DNA from: Corythucha ciliata | Lineage: Eukaryota > Arthropoda > Insecta > Hemiptera > Tingidae | NCBI GenBank assembly: GCA_038030265.1 | Contig: CM075943.1 | Location: 45,508,001-45,572,000, forward strand | Direction: 5' to 3' | Length of the DNA: 64,000 nucleotides | Shown: piece after piece, positions 1 through 10,239 of the stretch | How the letters are laid out: the number at the start of each line of letters is the position of its first letter | Position numbering within the stretch: the first letter of the stretch is position 1 | The notes under the pieces: model-generated | Databases searched by the model: none | Seen by the model: only the letters and a program-made list of their open reading frames with translations | What the model was told of the DNA's origin: nothing | Program-made: the position numbers and the translations under genes

Positions 1-20
1 ATTCGGTCTCGTCGGACCCC

Positions 21-1735
21 TTGGGTCAGAGGGTAAGTACTCCTGTGCGGCGGGAGAGCCTCGGTGAGTTTATTACCAGAACCCCATTCCTGGAAAAGAG
101 ATGTAAACAGATTTTAAGAGCGCGAAAAGCTAGAGGTAAATTCAATGTGAGTGAGTCCAGCAATGCTGATAGTGACAACCTCAAGGCAGGTGAAAGGAAA
201 AGGAAGGACGTTACGTATGAACCATACGAAAGTCCACCTGAAAATAACTCACCACCAAGGAAAGCAAGACGAAGAATAGTTAAATCTCCTGGTAAAGGAA
301 ACAAAGGAATGCATGAAAGCTCAGAGGCGAATGATAATGGGTACAAAAGGATGGACGATTGCTGGGAAAGATTCATTACTGTCCGATGTAAGGATGGCTC
401 CTTCGAAAAAGTCTCACCATTCTTCATAGCAAAAGAGATCGACAAGGCGGTTGGGAAGGTTAAAAATGAGAAGGAAACCCAAAATGGGAGTTTGTTGATA
501 GAGGTGTTAACCAGGGAGCAAAGTGACAGAATCAGAAACATGGAGAATCTTGGAGATATACCAATTGAAACAAATGCACCGGAAAGGCTAAACACTGTAC
601 GTGGCGTCATATCATCAAATGACTTGAAATATGCCACAGAAGAAGAAATAAAGGAATCCTTGAACCATTTGGAGTCACTGCGGTAAAGTGCATAACAAAG
701 AAAACCAATGAGAAAGAGGAGAAGCTAGGTACAGTAGTGCTTACATTCAAAGGGAATCAGTTACCTGAGGTTATTGATGTAGCGTATCAGCGATTCAATG
801 TGAGACCGTATGTTGCCGTGCCCCTTCGCTGCTTCAAATGCCAGAAATTTGGGCATGGCTCGTACTCCTGTAGGTCGACTATTTCGATGTGCCATTGCGG
901 AAGTGCTCACAGGCAGGGCGAAGCATGCTTGGAGCCCCCAGTTTGCGTGAACTGTCGAGGAACGCACTCTGCAAGAGATAGGCAGTGCCCAGCATTCCTC
1001 TTCGAAAAGCAGGTGCAGAAGGTGAAAGCTGAAATGAAATGCAGTTATTTCCAGGCTAAGGCCTGTGCAAAAAGCAGCTCGACAGTAAAACCAAATATAA
1101 CGTATCTCGATAAAGCAAAAGGAAGAGTTATAGATGTGAGTGAACAGAGAGGGAAAGCCTCTCAAGGCCCAACTCTTTTGAAAAGTCAGTCTGAAACAAA
1201 CCAAGTTAATTTAAAAAAAGATATGAACAATGAAAGCACAAATAATGACAACAGAAACAAGAGCATAGAACCGAAAGGCACTTACCTGGCTCCTGGGGCA
1301 GGCGCGTGTCCAGCTAAGCCGACTGGCGTGGAACCTGTAACAGAGAGCAACAGTAAAGGTGAAAAATCGAATGAATCCACTGAGACTAACAGGGAAAATA
1401 CAGAGCCAAAAAACCATGATCCACCTTCCCAACAAGTAGCTGAAACACCCATTCCGCCTATCTTCGAGGTTCCAGAATACGAGAAAGACGGAAATGGTTG
1501 GAAACTAGTAAAAAACAAAAAATATAATTTACCCGAAAATAATCCAGACGAAATTACGAATGGGTCGAAAGTCGTTGAGGAAACGGGTACAAGTGACACC
1601 CCAACGCCTAACGATGAACCAGGAACTCCTAATGAAGATGTAGGAGACCCTAAAGGGAAGAAACCGAAAGGATGGGAAAAAGGCAGAAGACGAGGAAGCT
1701 GGGAGGAACAGAGGCGAAAAGGTAAAAGAAAGTGA
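21..1735 (+). pseudogene. LINE ORF1, gag-like zinc-knuckle protein (one frameshift)
   Basis: Nucleic-acid-binding ORF1 protein that would coat the LINE RNA. Frame one runs 21-686; from about 660 the coherent protein continues in another frame (reading FGVTAVKCITKK) into the ORF 737-1735, so a single indel near 650-675 splits it. The second half holds three Cys/His knuckles close together, starting CFKCQKFGHGSYSC at about 830, then CHCGSAHRQGEAC and CVNCRGTHSARDRQC. The preceding VRPYVAVPLRC is the usual run-in to the first knuckle in this group. The C-terminal third is low-complexity, rich in Glu, Asn, Pro and Lys. The true start is probably upstream of the window, since no convincing initiation codon precedes position 21. 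Confidence 0.8.
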
Positions 1736-1771
1736 GCGTAATAAAAAACGTAAGAATGCTTCAAATATAAT

Positions 1772-4700
1772 ATGTATATGCAAAATAATTTTATACAATG
1801 GAATGCAAGAGGCTTGCATAATAAGTCGGATGAACTTCGCTGCTTAGTTGTAGAACATTCACCAATAGTGATGTGCATACAGGAAACAAAATTTTCGAAT
1901 GATTTTTTGTGGGAAATAGGTGGATATTCATTGTTTCACAAATCAAACACAATTAGCCAGGGTGGTCGCAGACATGGTGGGGTTGCTGTGTACATAATGG
2001 ATGGCATTGGGGCCGTACCACTGTCTCTTACAACGCCCCTGCAGGCAGTAGCTGTGAGGATTAATTCACCGCTAGCTTTGACCATTTGCTCTTTATATTT
2101 ACCCGATACTACGTGGAACCATCATGACCTAAGAGACCTTCTTCAGGCTCTTCCTACCCCAGTGCTAATAATGGGAGACACCAACGTGCATAATGTCGTT
2201 TGGGGATCACGTAAATCGACTAATGCTGGGAAACTACTCGAATCAATCGTGAATGATTCAAACCTGACTTTTCTAAATGACGGATCGCCAACCCTTTTCG
2301 TGGCAAGTTCTGGGGCATTTGACGCTGTCGACCTACTATGGCAAGTCTTTCGATCTCCACATCGTTCGAATGGAGAACCATCCCAAGTTTGCATCTCTCG
2401 GACCATTTCCCTATTCTTGTGACACATAGCAGCAGGCGTGGAATAAGTCAGATGCCTGATCGGTGGGATATCAATCTGGCTGATTGGGACAAGTTCAAGA
2501 CCTGCGTGGAATTTACGAATCTTACCGGAGAAATTAGTTCTGACGTTAGAACCACAACAAATGATATAATTAATGCGGCTAGTAAATCCGTGCACCGCAG
2601 AGTAAATAAATCTGTAAATAAGACCGTGCCATGGTGGACTACAGAGATCTTCCAAGCAAATAGGTTAAAAAAGCACAGCTTTAACAGATTTAAGAGAAAT
2701 CCCACTCCCGAAAATCTAATTGATTTCAAGAGGCATCGAGCCTTTGAACGGCGCCTAAAGTTACAAGAAAAAAGAAGAAATTGGGAAGAATATGTTTCAA
2801 CCATTACAACAGCTGCTTCATCCAGTACTATTTGGCAAAAAGTGAAGACTTTGAAGGGTACGAAGTATTTGTCAAGTCCTACCTTCCTTGTTGATGGTGA
2901 CACTCAAGTGAGTGATCCACTAGATATGGCAGAGTATCTGGTGGATCACTACTCCGGTGTCGCCTCAGTAGAAAGCTACTCGCAAAGCGTTAAAGCTGCC
3001 CTGGAGTACCTAGAGCCGGAGGAAGTACTGACTTCGTCGTCAACTTCTGATGACTCGTACAATGTCTCGTTTACAATGATGGAATTGGATAAAGCAATTC
3101 AGTCTTTGGCTCCGAAGAAAACACCTGGAAAAGACGACATAATGAACGAATTTTTAATAAACCTACCACCTAGCGGGAAAACGCATATATTAAATTTATT
3201 TAATCTCCTGTGGTCTCAAGGAGTATATCCAGAGGAATGGAAGGTCTCGTCAGTAATACCAATAAGGAAGCCAGGGAAGGATCCTCACAAAGCGAGCAGT
3301 TACCGGCCAATATCTTTGACCAGCTGCCTAGGCAAACTGTTTGAAAAAATAATCAATTATAGGCTGCTGACGGTAATGGAATACCGTAAACTAATTAATC
3401 CTTCACAGGCGGGATTTCGTCCAGGTCATTCAACTGTTCACCAGTTGATCTACATAGAGAAAACAATTCAAGATGCCTTTCTTGAAAGGAAGCACGTGAC
3501 GGCGATTTTCTTTGACTTACAGAATGCCTTCGATAAGGTTTGGCGACCAGTCATAATGCGAGAGTTGAGGAAGTGGGGCATTGAGGGGAACCTTTTCAAG
3601 ACTGTAAATAGCTTCCTGAGCGACCGCCGTTTTCAGGTGAGGGTCGGAAATGCTTTTTCAAGCATTCGTTCGCAGGATATAGGGGTACCGCAGGGCTCTG
3701 TACTTAGTTCCACTTTATTCCTGATCGCGGTAAACGGACTGACGGACGGACTTCCAGAGTCAGTGCCCAGATCCATGTATGCCGATGACCTCGCGATATT
3801 TTTCGAGCACGATAAAGACTCTGATGCTTCAATTATCCTGCAATCTAGTATTGACAGCCTCGTAGCCGAAGCTGCAAAGAGGGGGCTGACCATATCTCAG
3901 GAGAAATCATCGGCTCTTCACTTCTGCCGTCTGCGCACATCTCATTCACCACCGCGGCTATGTCTACATGGTTTGGAACTCCCTTATAAGAACTCGCATA
4001 AATTCCTGGGAATCACGTTAGACTATGGCCTTCGATGGAAGGAACACATACAGGATTTGACAACACGGTGTCAAAAGGACCTAAATCTAATTCGCGTTAT
4101 TGCAAACCATAATTGGGGCGCAGAAACCAAAATTTTGTTGCGCATCATTGATTGTTTGATAGGATCGAAGTTAGACTATGCGTCGGCCGTTTACGGATCG
4201 GCCCGTCAGTCGTGGCTAATACCCCTCGATCGAGTGTACCTGTCCAGCTTGCGGTTAGCCACAGGCGCATTCCGCACAAGTCCAAACGAGGCAATCTACG
4301 TTGCAGCAAGTCATCTACCTCCTAAATACCGACGTCAACAAATCCTTCTAAATGGTTTCTTATCTATTACAACCAACCCGAATCACTTTCTTCACCGTTA
4401 CGTGCTCCCAAACACGGATTTGCGGGAATACGAGCTCCTCCCTAGTAGGACGCGACCGTCTTTTGTCCGCGTAAAGGAAACATTGAGGCTTATCGATGTA
4501 GGGCAAGACCCCCTTTTTGGGCCCATAAAATTTGATGTATATCCGTGGCTCCTTCCAAATACAATAGTAGATTTGAGCCTAATGACCTGTTCAAAAAATG
4601 AACTGCCACCACAGGTTTTTCGAAGCAAATTCCACTCGGTCATGGAGCGATACAATGCAGTTTTACCCATATACACAGACGGGTCAAAGACTGGACAAGG

Positions 4701-5028
4701 GGTTGGATGCGCCTTTTATATTCCCCAAATAGCCTCTTTCTGCAAACCGCTTGATAAAAAATCCTCTATACTAACGGCTGAACTCTATGCAATCCTTTTC
4801 GCTCTAGATTTCTGTTTATCCGACCAAGCAATGGCACTTGTCACTCTGGAAGTTCTGATCCTCACAGATTCATATAACTCACTGCAGCTTATACAAGACA
4901 GATTTACTAAGAACTCGCTTGCTCAAGCAATCTGCGAAAAGTTGATGAAAATGAGAGATACAGGGCGGAAAACTCGCTTTATGTGGGTTCCGAGTCATAT
5001 GGGGATTCCGGGGAACGAAAAAGTCTGA
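1772..5028 (+). pseudogene. LINE ORF2: endonuclease, reverse transcriptase and RNase H (one frameshift)
   Basis: Polyprotein for target-primed reverse transcription. The endonuclease begins IQWNARGLHNK and contains QETKF and GDTNVHN; its last motif, SDHFPIL, lies in another frame (from 2338), so an indel near 2330-2337 breaks the ORF. The RT domain follows: KKTPGKDDI, SSYRPISLTS, FFDLQNAFDKVW (motif A), GVPQGSVLS (motif B) and MYADDLAIFF (motif C, catalytic Asp pair intact). RNase H shows YTDGSKTGQG, LTAELYAI, ILTDSYNS and VPSHMGIPGNE, after which the frame stops at 5026-5028, earlier than the family usually ends. RT and RNase H active-site residues are present, so decay looks recent. Confidence 0.88.
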
Positions 5029-5378
5029 ATTACGTGAAGTCTACAACTGTTCAAGTCACATTCGGATGTCCATGTCCATTCGACGCGGAACGCCAACAAG
5101 CTTATAAAAGATAGGACCCGTTTGAGACTCACTAATAAGAGCTTTCACCAACTTGGGATTGATCTCTATAACATGCTGCCTGGATCACTAGCGCAGCAGC
5201 CTCCGAAAGCATTCAACAGGAAGCTTAAAGGGCTGTTTCATGCAAAGGCGTGCTACTCCGTGAATGAGGTGAAGGACGCTCTCTGCTCTTGGAAGACTCT
5301 GTCTCTTTAAATGTTGCCACTTGACGTTGTAATGCCCGTTTGGGTCTCTACAATAAATCAGTTTATTATTATTATTCC
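5025..5378 (+). mobile_element. 5'-truncated CR1/Jockey-type LINE 3' end with TTA tail
   Basis: Extreme C-terminus of a second LINE type. Translated pieces include HSTRNANKLIK and then 5122-5310, which reads FHQLGIDLYNMLPGSL and ends with ACYSVNEVKDAL. This is the same C-terminal pattern (YN-LP, then a Tyr-Ser-x-Glu block) seen at 10985-11238, 44663-45005 and 54158. After the stop there is an AATAAA at about 5354 and a short (TTA)n tail ending near 5378, which marks a 3' terminus. At least one frameshift lies near 5040-5070. It abuts the I-like LINE directly, so it is either a 5'-truncated insertion or a chimeric end. Confidence 0.7.
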
Positions 5379-5700
5379 AGGTAATCGACAAGCTGATTAT
5401 TTAGGATGATCTCAAAAACCTTTGAGACGCACGGCACCAACGCAATTGGACGGTAGTTGCATGGTTCGCTAGGAGTCGAGCATTTCGGTAAAGGGATTAC
5501 CTTAGCATGCTTGAAGGCAGATGGGTACTGGCCACAGACTAAAGTCATGTTAAACAAGGTCGCCAACGGCTCGCTCATAAAATCGGCGATACCCTTAATC
5601 ATCGTCTCTGACAGCCCGTATATATCTGTACAATTACTCCACTTCAATTGGGCAATGGTGGCAAATACCTCCTCCACTGTCACTCTCGTGTTTCGGCTCT
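5372..5700 (-). pseudogene. LINE reverse transcriptase N-terminal fragment
   Basis: An open frame of 103 codons on the minus strand matches the N-terminal part of a CR1/Jockey-type RT. It begins MTVEEVFATIAQL, has the conserved PSAFKHAKVIPLPK and the block NYRPIALVPCVSKVFE, and then ends before motif A. The wording parallels the LINE at 54.1-56.1 kb (VAVEEVFSAIFKL, PSSFKIARVIPVPK), so the two belong to the same clade. Neither endonuclease nor catalytic RT motifs remain, so this is a fossil. Confidence 0.72.
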
Positions 5701-5850
5701 TTCAAAACCGAATTTTTGTTTTGGCTCCTCCTAATGCCAATTTCGTGTTTTGGCTCCTTAAAAATCCAATTTCGTGTTTTTCCTCTTTCAAAGTCCAAAT
5801 TTGTGTTTTGGCTCCTTCAAATGCCAATTTTGTGTTTTGACAATTTTTGT
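5700..5850. repeat. Short degenerate tandem repeat (TTTTGGCTCC type)
   Basis: About four units of roughly 35-45 bp alternate GTGTTTTGGCTCC with runs like TTCAAAATGCCAATTT. The same style of unit (GCCAAA, CGAAATTT, TTTTGAAAGA, seen here on the opposite strand) recurs at 10240-10950 and 50340-50600. No coding role is visible. Confidence 0.55.
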
Positions 5851-6300
5851 CGTGTACTGAAAAATCAGTTGCTGAACAGTGGAACTGGGATCAGTGGGGG
5901 GTGGGGGGTTTCCGTCCTTTCGCCTCCACCAATCCCAACATCCCCCCACATAATATTTCTTCTTCACCATTATAAAATTTGGTTTCTTCTTTCGTCTGGG
6001 AAAAATCTTGTCACCCTAGATATAAAGCGTGGGCTTTTTCATTGACTAGAGAGGTTAGTGCGTTTATCCAAAAACATATTGTGATCACAAATGAAGCCCT
6101 CTCGATCTGCGTTAAACAATGTCATCTATCCCTTTCTCTCACGTTTTTATCCTTTCACTTTCCCTTGTTCGAACAAACAGTTTGAACAAGGAACTAAAAA
6201 TGTGTAATAAGTTAGGCAACAATACGCAAAACGTGCTGAGTGTTGCGGGCGAGTGGTATGCCAGTGTTCATTATCGTCCCGAGCGCACGCGGTACGTACC
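5851..6300. other. Non-coding stretch, nothing recognised
   Basis: AT-rich sequence with short C and G runs (5895-5910, 5940-5950). The small open frames here have no recognisable domain and look like chance. A short palindrome built on TTCGAACAAACAGTTTGAA lies near 6165-6190. Confidence 0.5.
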
Positions 6301-6510
6301 GAGCCCCTCTTTTGAGTTCCGGACATCGGGGCCAACTTTTTTTTTATGTAGATATAGGTTACACAAGGGTTACCTTATCACGATTTGCATAGGATTGCAT
6401 GGGATGGGGGGTAGATAACAGTCCGTCCAAATATAACCTCTTTGGCCCCGATGTCGGCCTCCCGTTTCGACCGCACCAAAGTTGAACCTAGATATACCCT
6501 CCCCACTTGA
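6300..6510. repeat. Small foldback repeat
   Basis: Two inverted patches bracket an AT-rich core: CCGGACATCGGGGCCAAC near 6321-6338 pairs with TTGGCCCCGATGTCGG near 6440-6456, and GTAGATATAGGTT near 6347 pairs with AACCTAGATATACC near 6483. This looks like a decayed foldback miniature element. The termini are not clear enough to name a superfamily. Confidence 0.5.
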
Positions 6511-6604
6511 TTCGTAATTTGATGCAATCTTGTGCTTTGAAAAATAAAAAGCACGAGCAAGTCCTCGAAACTGTTTATTTGAAAAATTCGCGTCCCTCCC
6601 CTCT

Positions 6605-6725
6605 AGGGATGGCCTCGGGCTCGGGCTTTGGCCCGGCCCGGGCTTCGGGTCGGGCCGCAGATTTCTCGGGCCGGGCCGGGCCGGGCTGAGAGCTGAAGCC
6701 CACTCGGCCTGGCCCGAAATGGCAA
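6605..6725. repeat. GC-rich island of CGGGC/GGCCCG motifs
   Basis: About 120 bp of CGGGCTCGGGCTTTGGCCCG-like DNA sits in AT-rich surroundings. The CGGGC motif occurs repeatedly in both orientations, so the stretch can fold on itself. The abrupt composition change and the paired ends (GGGATGGCC at left, GGCCCGAAATGGC at right) suggest a miniature transposon interior and not a promoter CpG island. Confidence 0.5.
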
Positions 6726-7186
6726 CGTTCTTGCTTTTTTGTCTGTTGAAGCCTCAAACTCACAATCAAGGGGTTTTCTCAGAGCATACGACAACCAGCG
6801 CTCAATCCCCAAGCGCATGGATCGTTCGTATCGCCACTGCTTTGGTCTGTCGTTTGTGCTGTCAGTTTTTGTGGAGGAACGGGACGCAAAATTCACTGTT
6901 AATTGTTCAACTGTACGCGGTTAAGGGAGTCTTGTACATTGTGTTTCCAGGACCCCCTCCAAGCATACGTCGCCTACTCGGCATTACGTAAATTATCACC
7001 ACGAAAATCGAAAAATTGTAGGCTCCGTAAAATTATTCCGTATTTCTGCACCAATCCTAGATATCAAGGCCTCATTTACAGAATCTCCAGGAGATTCTGC
7101 ACGTGCGTACGATCTTTTTTCATGTTTCACCCCTGAAATAACTGTAAAACCCACATAAACGTTTATCTTGAAAATTAGTAATGAGC

Positions 7187-7252
7187 AAAGCAAGACCAAG
7201 ACCAAGACTCGAAGGTCTTGGTCTTGCTGCAAGAGTCTTGCTGGTCTTGATT
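7187..7252. repeat. CAAGAC-repeat hairpin
   Basis: Three CAAGAC units followed by an inverted GGTCTTGGTCTTGC and further GTCTTG units form a self-complementary block of about 65 bp. It looks like the core of a miniature element whose interior is made of one short motif. Confidence 0.6.
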
Positions 7253-7382
7253 TGTTGATTTAATTTTTTTCGTATTTACTTCGAGTGGTCTGTCTTTCGT
7301 TTTTTGTTTTTGTTATTCTTTTTGAAGAAAACAATTGCATTGCATATCGAAAAAACAACTCAAAAACAACCTAGTTCGGGAC

Positions 7383-7994
7383 TTATGAAATGAAACATTT
7401 CTTTTTTTCAGTTTTATTCAAGATAAGTGATAACTCCGTTTCATCCAAACTAGTTTCATCGAAATTTACTTGTAAAGATTGCCCAGCGTCATTGACTTGG
7501 TCTTCGACTGTGGGACTTGAATTACCTACCGAAGGATTCTCAATGAAAAATCCTGTTACCAGGTCATTAATTATATCTTCTGCGTCTTCTGTTTCAGTCA
7601 TGTTTAGCTGTATTCTAGAAAGTGCGTCGGTGTTAGTGTTTGTTGAACCTTTTTTATAGGAAATGTCTTCCACTGTCAACGGCCTAACTGCTTTATCAGT
7701 GACTGGGTTTTTACTTGAGTTTAACATGGCACAGTAGGTTTGATAATTCTCTACGCTTTCGGGGATTTCTATATTGTTGATTTTTGTACAGGGTAATGCC
7801 CCTAATCCATATTTTATATTTTTTATTCTTGTTTTTACTCCCTTTAAAGGTCTAGGTTCGATTTTAAAACGTTCTGGGGACTTGTCTATTTGGTAGAACA
7901 AAACAGGTATACTAATTTCAGGGGTGTTAAGAGTGTTCCCCAACAGATTAATATTGGCTTTCAGAAATTTGAGGTTGTCTATTCCGAGTAGCAT
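7383..7994 (-). pseudogene. Protease C-terminus fused to RNase H tail (deleted pol)
   Basis: The frame opens with MLLGIDNLKFLKANINL, the end of the retroviral-type protease of gypsy elements. After about 110 residues it reads SYKKGSTNTNTDALSRIQ, which is the C-terminal edge of the Ty3/gypsy RNase H domain. Everything normally between, including the RT palm with its YVDD-type box and the RNase H core, is absent. The pol gene therefore carries an in-frame-looking internal deletion. The last 70 residues are acidic and unrecognised. The fragment is one base out of frame with the upstream protease part (7996-8277). Confidence 0.7.
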
Positions 7995-7995
7995 A

Positions 7996-8277
7996 TCAAA
8001 ATGGTCGTGAAAATTTGAATAAGTAAAATTTTAAATTTAAATTTCTTTTTTTGAAAAGTTCTCCACAAGGTACTGAGGTACTAGATTTTTCTAGGGACGT
8101 GCCTTGAGCGGTCGTTACTTGGAACGGGTATGTTTTAATTTTTGCTGGGAAAAACTGTTGAGCGATGGTTGGATTTATAAAGGATTTGGTGCTGCCAGTA
8201 TCGATCAAAACTCGTAAATTCAGTTTGGGCATTATGAAGTAGGGCAGCCCATTTAGTCCTTGTCCCAAGTTCATCAA
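7996..8277 (-). pseudogene. Gypsy-type aspartic protease, N-terminal part
   Basis: A 93-codon frame with the retropepsin active site LRVLIDTGSTKSFINP; the catalytic Asp is intact. It overlaps the gag stop by 4 bases, the usual gag/pro arrangement for a programmed frameshift. After LYLFKFS the correct protein continues in the frame starting at 7994, so one indel sits in the AAATTTT run near 8020. Confidence 0.72.
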
Positions 8278-9353
8278 GTGGAAGGCGGGGAATGATTTGG
8301 GCCTATCTCTAAAAAAGGACTCATTTCTTGTTCAACGGAAGAATTTACGTTTTCTATATTTTCTGATAGGGAGAAGTAATGATTTGTCATTGAATGCTCT
8401 TCTGCAGGATAAGGAACATTGTTTTCATTTTCTACCTCTTGTAATTCAATATTACGGGAGTGGAAATGAGGAGTCGTGTTCGCAGTAGAGACACTCATAG
8501 GCGTTGGTTGATGATGAGGCGGGGGACGTTGGTACTGGGACTGAAAAGGTTGTTGACGCGGTCTATTGTAAAAAGAAAATTCTTGTTTCGGGGTGTTTGA
8601 CATTACAGGCATTTCACTTTGTTTGAAATTTTGATTTGAAAAATTTTGCTTTAAATGCGTAACACTTTGCGAATTGTTTGGTTTTGAACTTTGGGTCATT
8701 TTGAAATCTGGTTTAAAATAATTTCTATTGCTGAAGTATTGAAAATCGTTTGTTAATAAATTTCTAGCTTCGGTTAAGGTCGTTGGGTTTCGGGCTTGTA
8801 GGAGGCTGGCCAATGGTTCTTTAATGCCTCTTAGAAAAATTCTTAATGCCATTTTTCTTATATATTCTTTTAATTCATCGGATTGCGTCCCATGAGTTTG
8901 TAAGTATGAAATTTGAAGGGAAAGCAGTTCTTCCACTTTATCTAAATAACGAAACGGGGTGTCGTTACCTTGTTTTGTTTCCATTAATTCTATTCCCAAC
9001 GTAAAGATATCCCTTTTATCAGAGTATCCGCTAATGAGAGCTGTTCTTAATTCATCCCAAGTAGTGATAGTTAAACAATTAATAAGTTCGGCAGCTTTGC
9101 CTTTTATCTTATTTCTTAAACACGACATTAAATATCTATTTTGAAAATTATTGGGGTTTTGAGCATCATAAAATGTGGTGACCAGGTCGTTACATGTGGC
9201 CAAAAAGGGTGCTAGGCCAGAGGGTTCCCCGTGAAATTCGGGTACCATGTCCATATAATGAGATTTTAATTCCGGGACGGCCATATTTTCGTCTATTCTA
9301 GGCAACGAGGCAATGTCCGGTAAAAAGCGTGAACTATCACTTAAATTACTCAC
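8274..9353 (-). CDS. Gypsy/17.6-type Gag polyprotein
   Basis: An intact 359-codon gag. Residues 30-60 contain VPEFHGEPSGLAPFLATCND, the hallmark start of the 17.6/297/gypsy-type capsid domain, followed by NKIKGKAAELI, TTWDELRTALISGYSDKRD and LFLRGIKEPLASLL-type capsid helices. The C-terminal half is Asn, Gln, Ser and Pro rich and lacks a CCHC zinc knuckle, as usual for this subgroup. The start at 9353 was chosen because the capsid domain follows at normal spacing and the upstream frame is closed by the leader. The ORF is uninterrupted although pol is wrecked, so the copy may be fairly young. Confidence 0.8.
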   Translation of the reverse strand: MSNLSDSSRFLPDIASLPRIDENMAVPELKSHYMDMVPEFHGEPSGLAPFLATCNDLVTTFYDAQNPNNFQNRYLMSCLRNKIKGKAAELINCLTITTWDELRTALISGYSDKRDIFTLGIELMETKQGNDTPFRYLDKVEELLSLQISYLQTHGTQSDELKEYIRKMALRIFLRGIKEPLASLLQARNPTTLTEARNLLTNDFQYFSNRNYFKPDFKMTQSSKPNNSQSVTHLKQNFSNQNFKQSEMPVMSNTPKQEFSFYNRPRQQPFQSQYQRPPPHHQPTPMSVSTANTTPHFHSRNIELQEVENENNVPYPAEEHSMTNHYFSLSENIENVNSSVEQEMSPFLEIGPNHSPPST

Positions 9354-9802
9354 AGAAGGAAGTGGGTGAAGGTCATGCGGGGATGATGTCCTTGTCTTCC
9401 TGAATGAAGGGAGCGACGAGCTGTAGCGGAGTACGGCTCTCTCCTTTTGATCCTGGGCGGTGACCTCACGTCTGTCGGCTTTTAAATTTCTTCCTTCGTC
9501 TGCCGTGGTGAATTCGGCAGAGCCCTCGGTAGTCTTCGCGATTGAAGTTGGGCCTTTAGAGAAGGTGACGAAATTTTGCTTTCGACGTAGAGTTTGGTTC
9601 CTCGATTAGTGACTTAAATCGGGAACGGACCACTTTTCGGGTGTTTGAAGATTTCCTTCTTAAGCTCGATGCGAGAGTTCAAATAGGCGAAGGATTGGTT
9701 TATCTTCCTTTCTGTATTTTTGTTGTATGAAATTCGGCGGTCCAGCTAACCGTTGAAACGGACAAGATTTTCGTCAAATTTTCACGAATTTAATCTCCCG
9801 AA

Positions 9803-9822
9803 CCGTCCTACCGACTTCGCCA
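9803..9822 (-). other. Retrotransposon primer-binding site (tRNA-Ser-like)
   Basis: The minus strand reads TGGCGAAGTCGGTAGGAC immediately inside the LTR edge. This is close to the complement of an insect serine tRNA 3' end (CCA plus acceptor stem). Its place between the LTR and the gag leader supports the element's orientation and left LTR border. The identity of the tRNA is inference from memory of tRNA-Ser ends. Confidence 0.6.
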
Positions 9823-10239
9823 GATAAGTGATAACTCCGGAAAATTTAGTTTTTAAAAAAAAACTTTATTTCACAAAGAATACTTTTCACTTTAATTACA
9901 GAAAAACCCGATTAAAATACGAAGTGGTACGCTTAGATGTCTGCCCAAGACTGATTTCCCATCGTTTTCTTTTCTCACAGCTTTCCTTTCCCCCACTTAA
10001 TTCTAGAATTAAATCTATCTTACTTTGCTATTTAATAACGCTAGATCAATGATTTTAACATACGTAACTTTCATTTATCCCCACCTCCGATATTTTTAGA
10101 TTATCTTCGTATTTTTCTTTCATATCACGCCGTATACTGAAAAAAATGTAACCTGCCCCACCCTTCTGCAACCATGTGTGGTTTGAGAAGCCAAAAAAAA
10201 AAAAACGAAATTTTAGGGGTCAAATGAGCTGAATTACTT

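Larger units (their letters stand above)
1..5030 (+). mobile_element. I-like LINE retrotransposon (non-LTR), 5' end cut by the window
   Basis: A near full-length non-LTR retrotransposon. ORF1 (zinc-knuckle gag-like) is followed by ORF2 with apurinic-type endonuclease, reverse transcriptase and RNase H, in that order. An RNase H domain after the RT places it in the I/R1/LOA group; I-clade is my best guess. Each ORF carries one frameshift, so the copy is dead. The element does not reach its own 3' end: just after the last RNase H motif the sequence turns into the C-terminus of a different LINE (see 5025-5378). The 5' boundary is outside the window. Confidence 0.85.
7383..10100 (-). mobile_element. 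Gypsy/17.6-type LTR retrotransposon, internally deleted
   Basis: Minus-strand Ty3/gypsy element. Read 5' to 3' it has an LTR ending at 9823, a primer-binding site at 9803-9822, a leader, gag (9353-8274), protease (8277 to about 7880) and a stub of the RNase H C-terminus (about 7650). Reverse transcriptase and integrase are missing. No envelope gene is visible. The LTR shows AATAAA on the minus strand (9865-9870), as expected near an R region; its outer edge is not determined but is probably near 10.1 kb. No second LTR was found. Confidence 0.75.

Noticed and set aside
26..637. 203-codon minus-strand frame opposite LINE ORF1
   Set aside because: A shadow of the gag-like ORF on the plus strand, which carries the recognisable zinc knuckles downstream.
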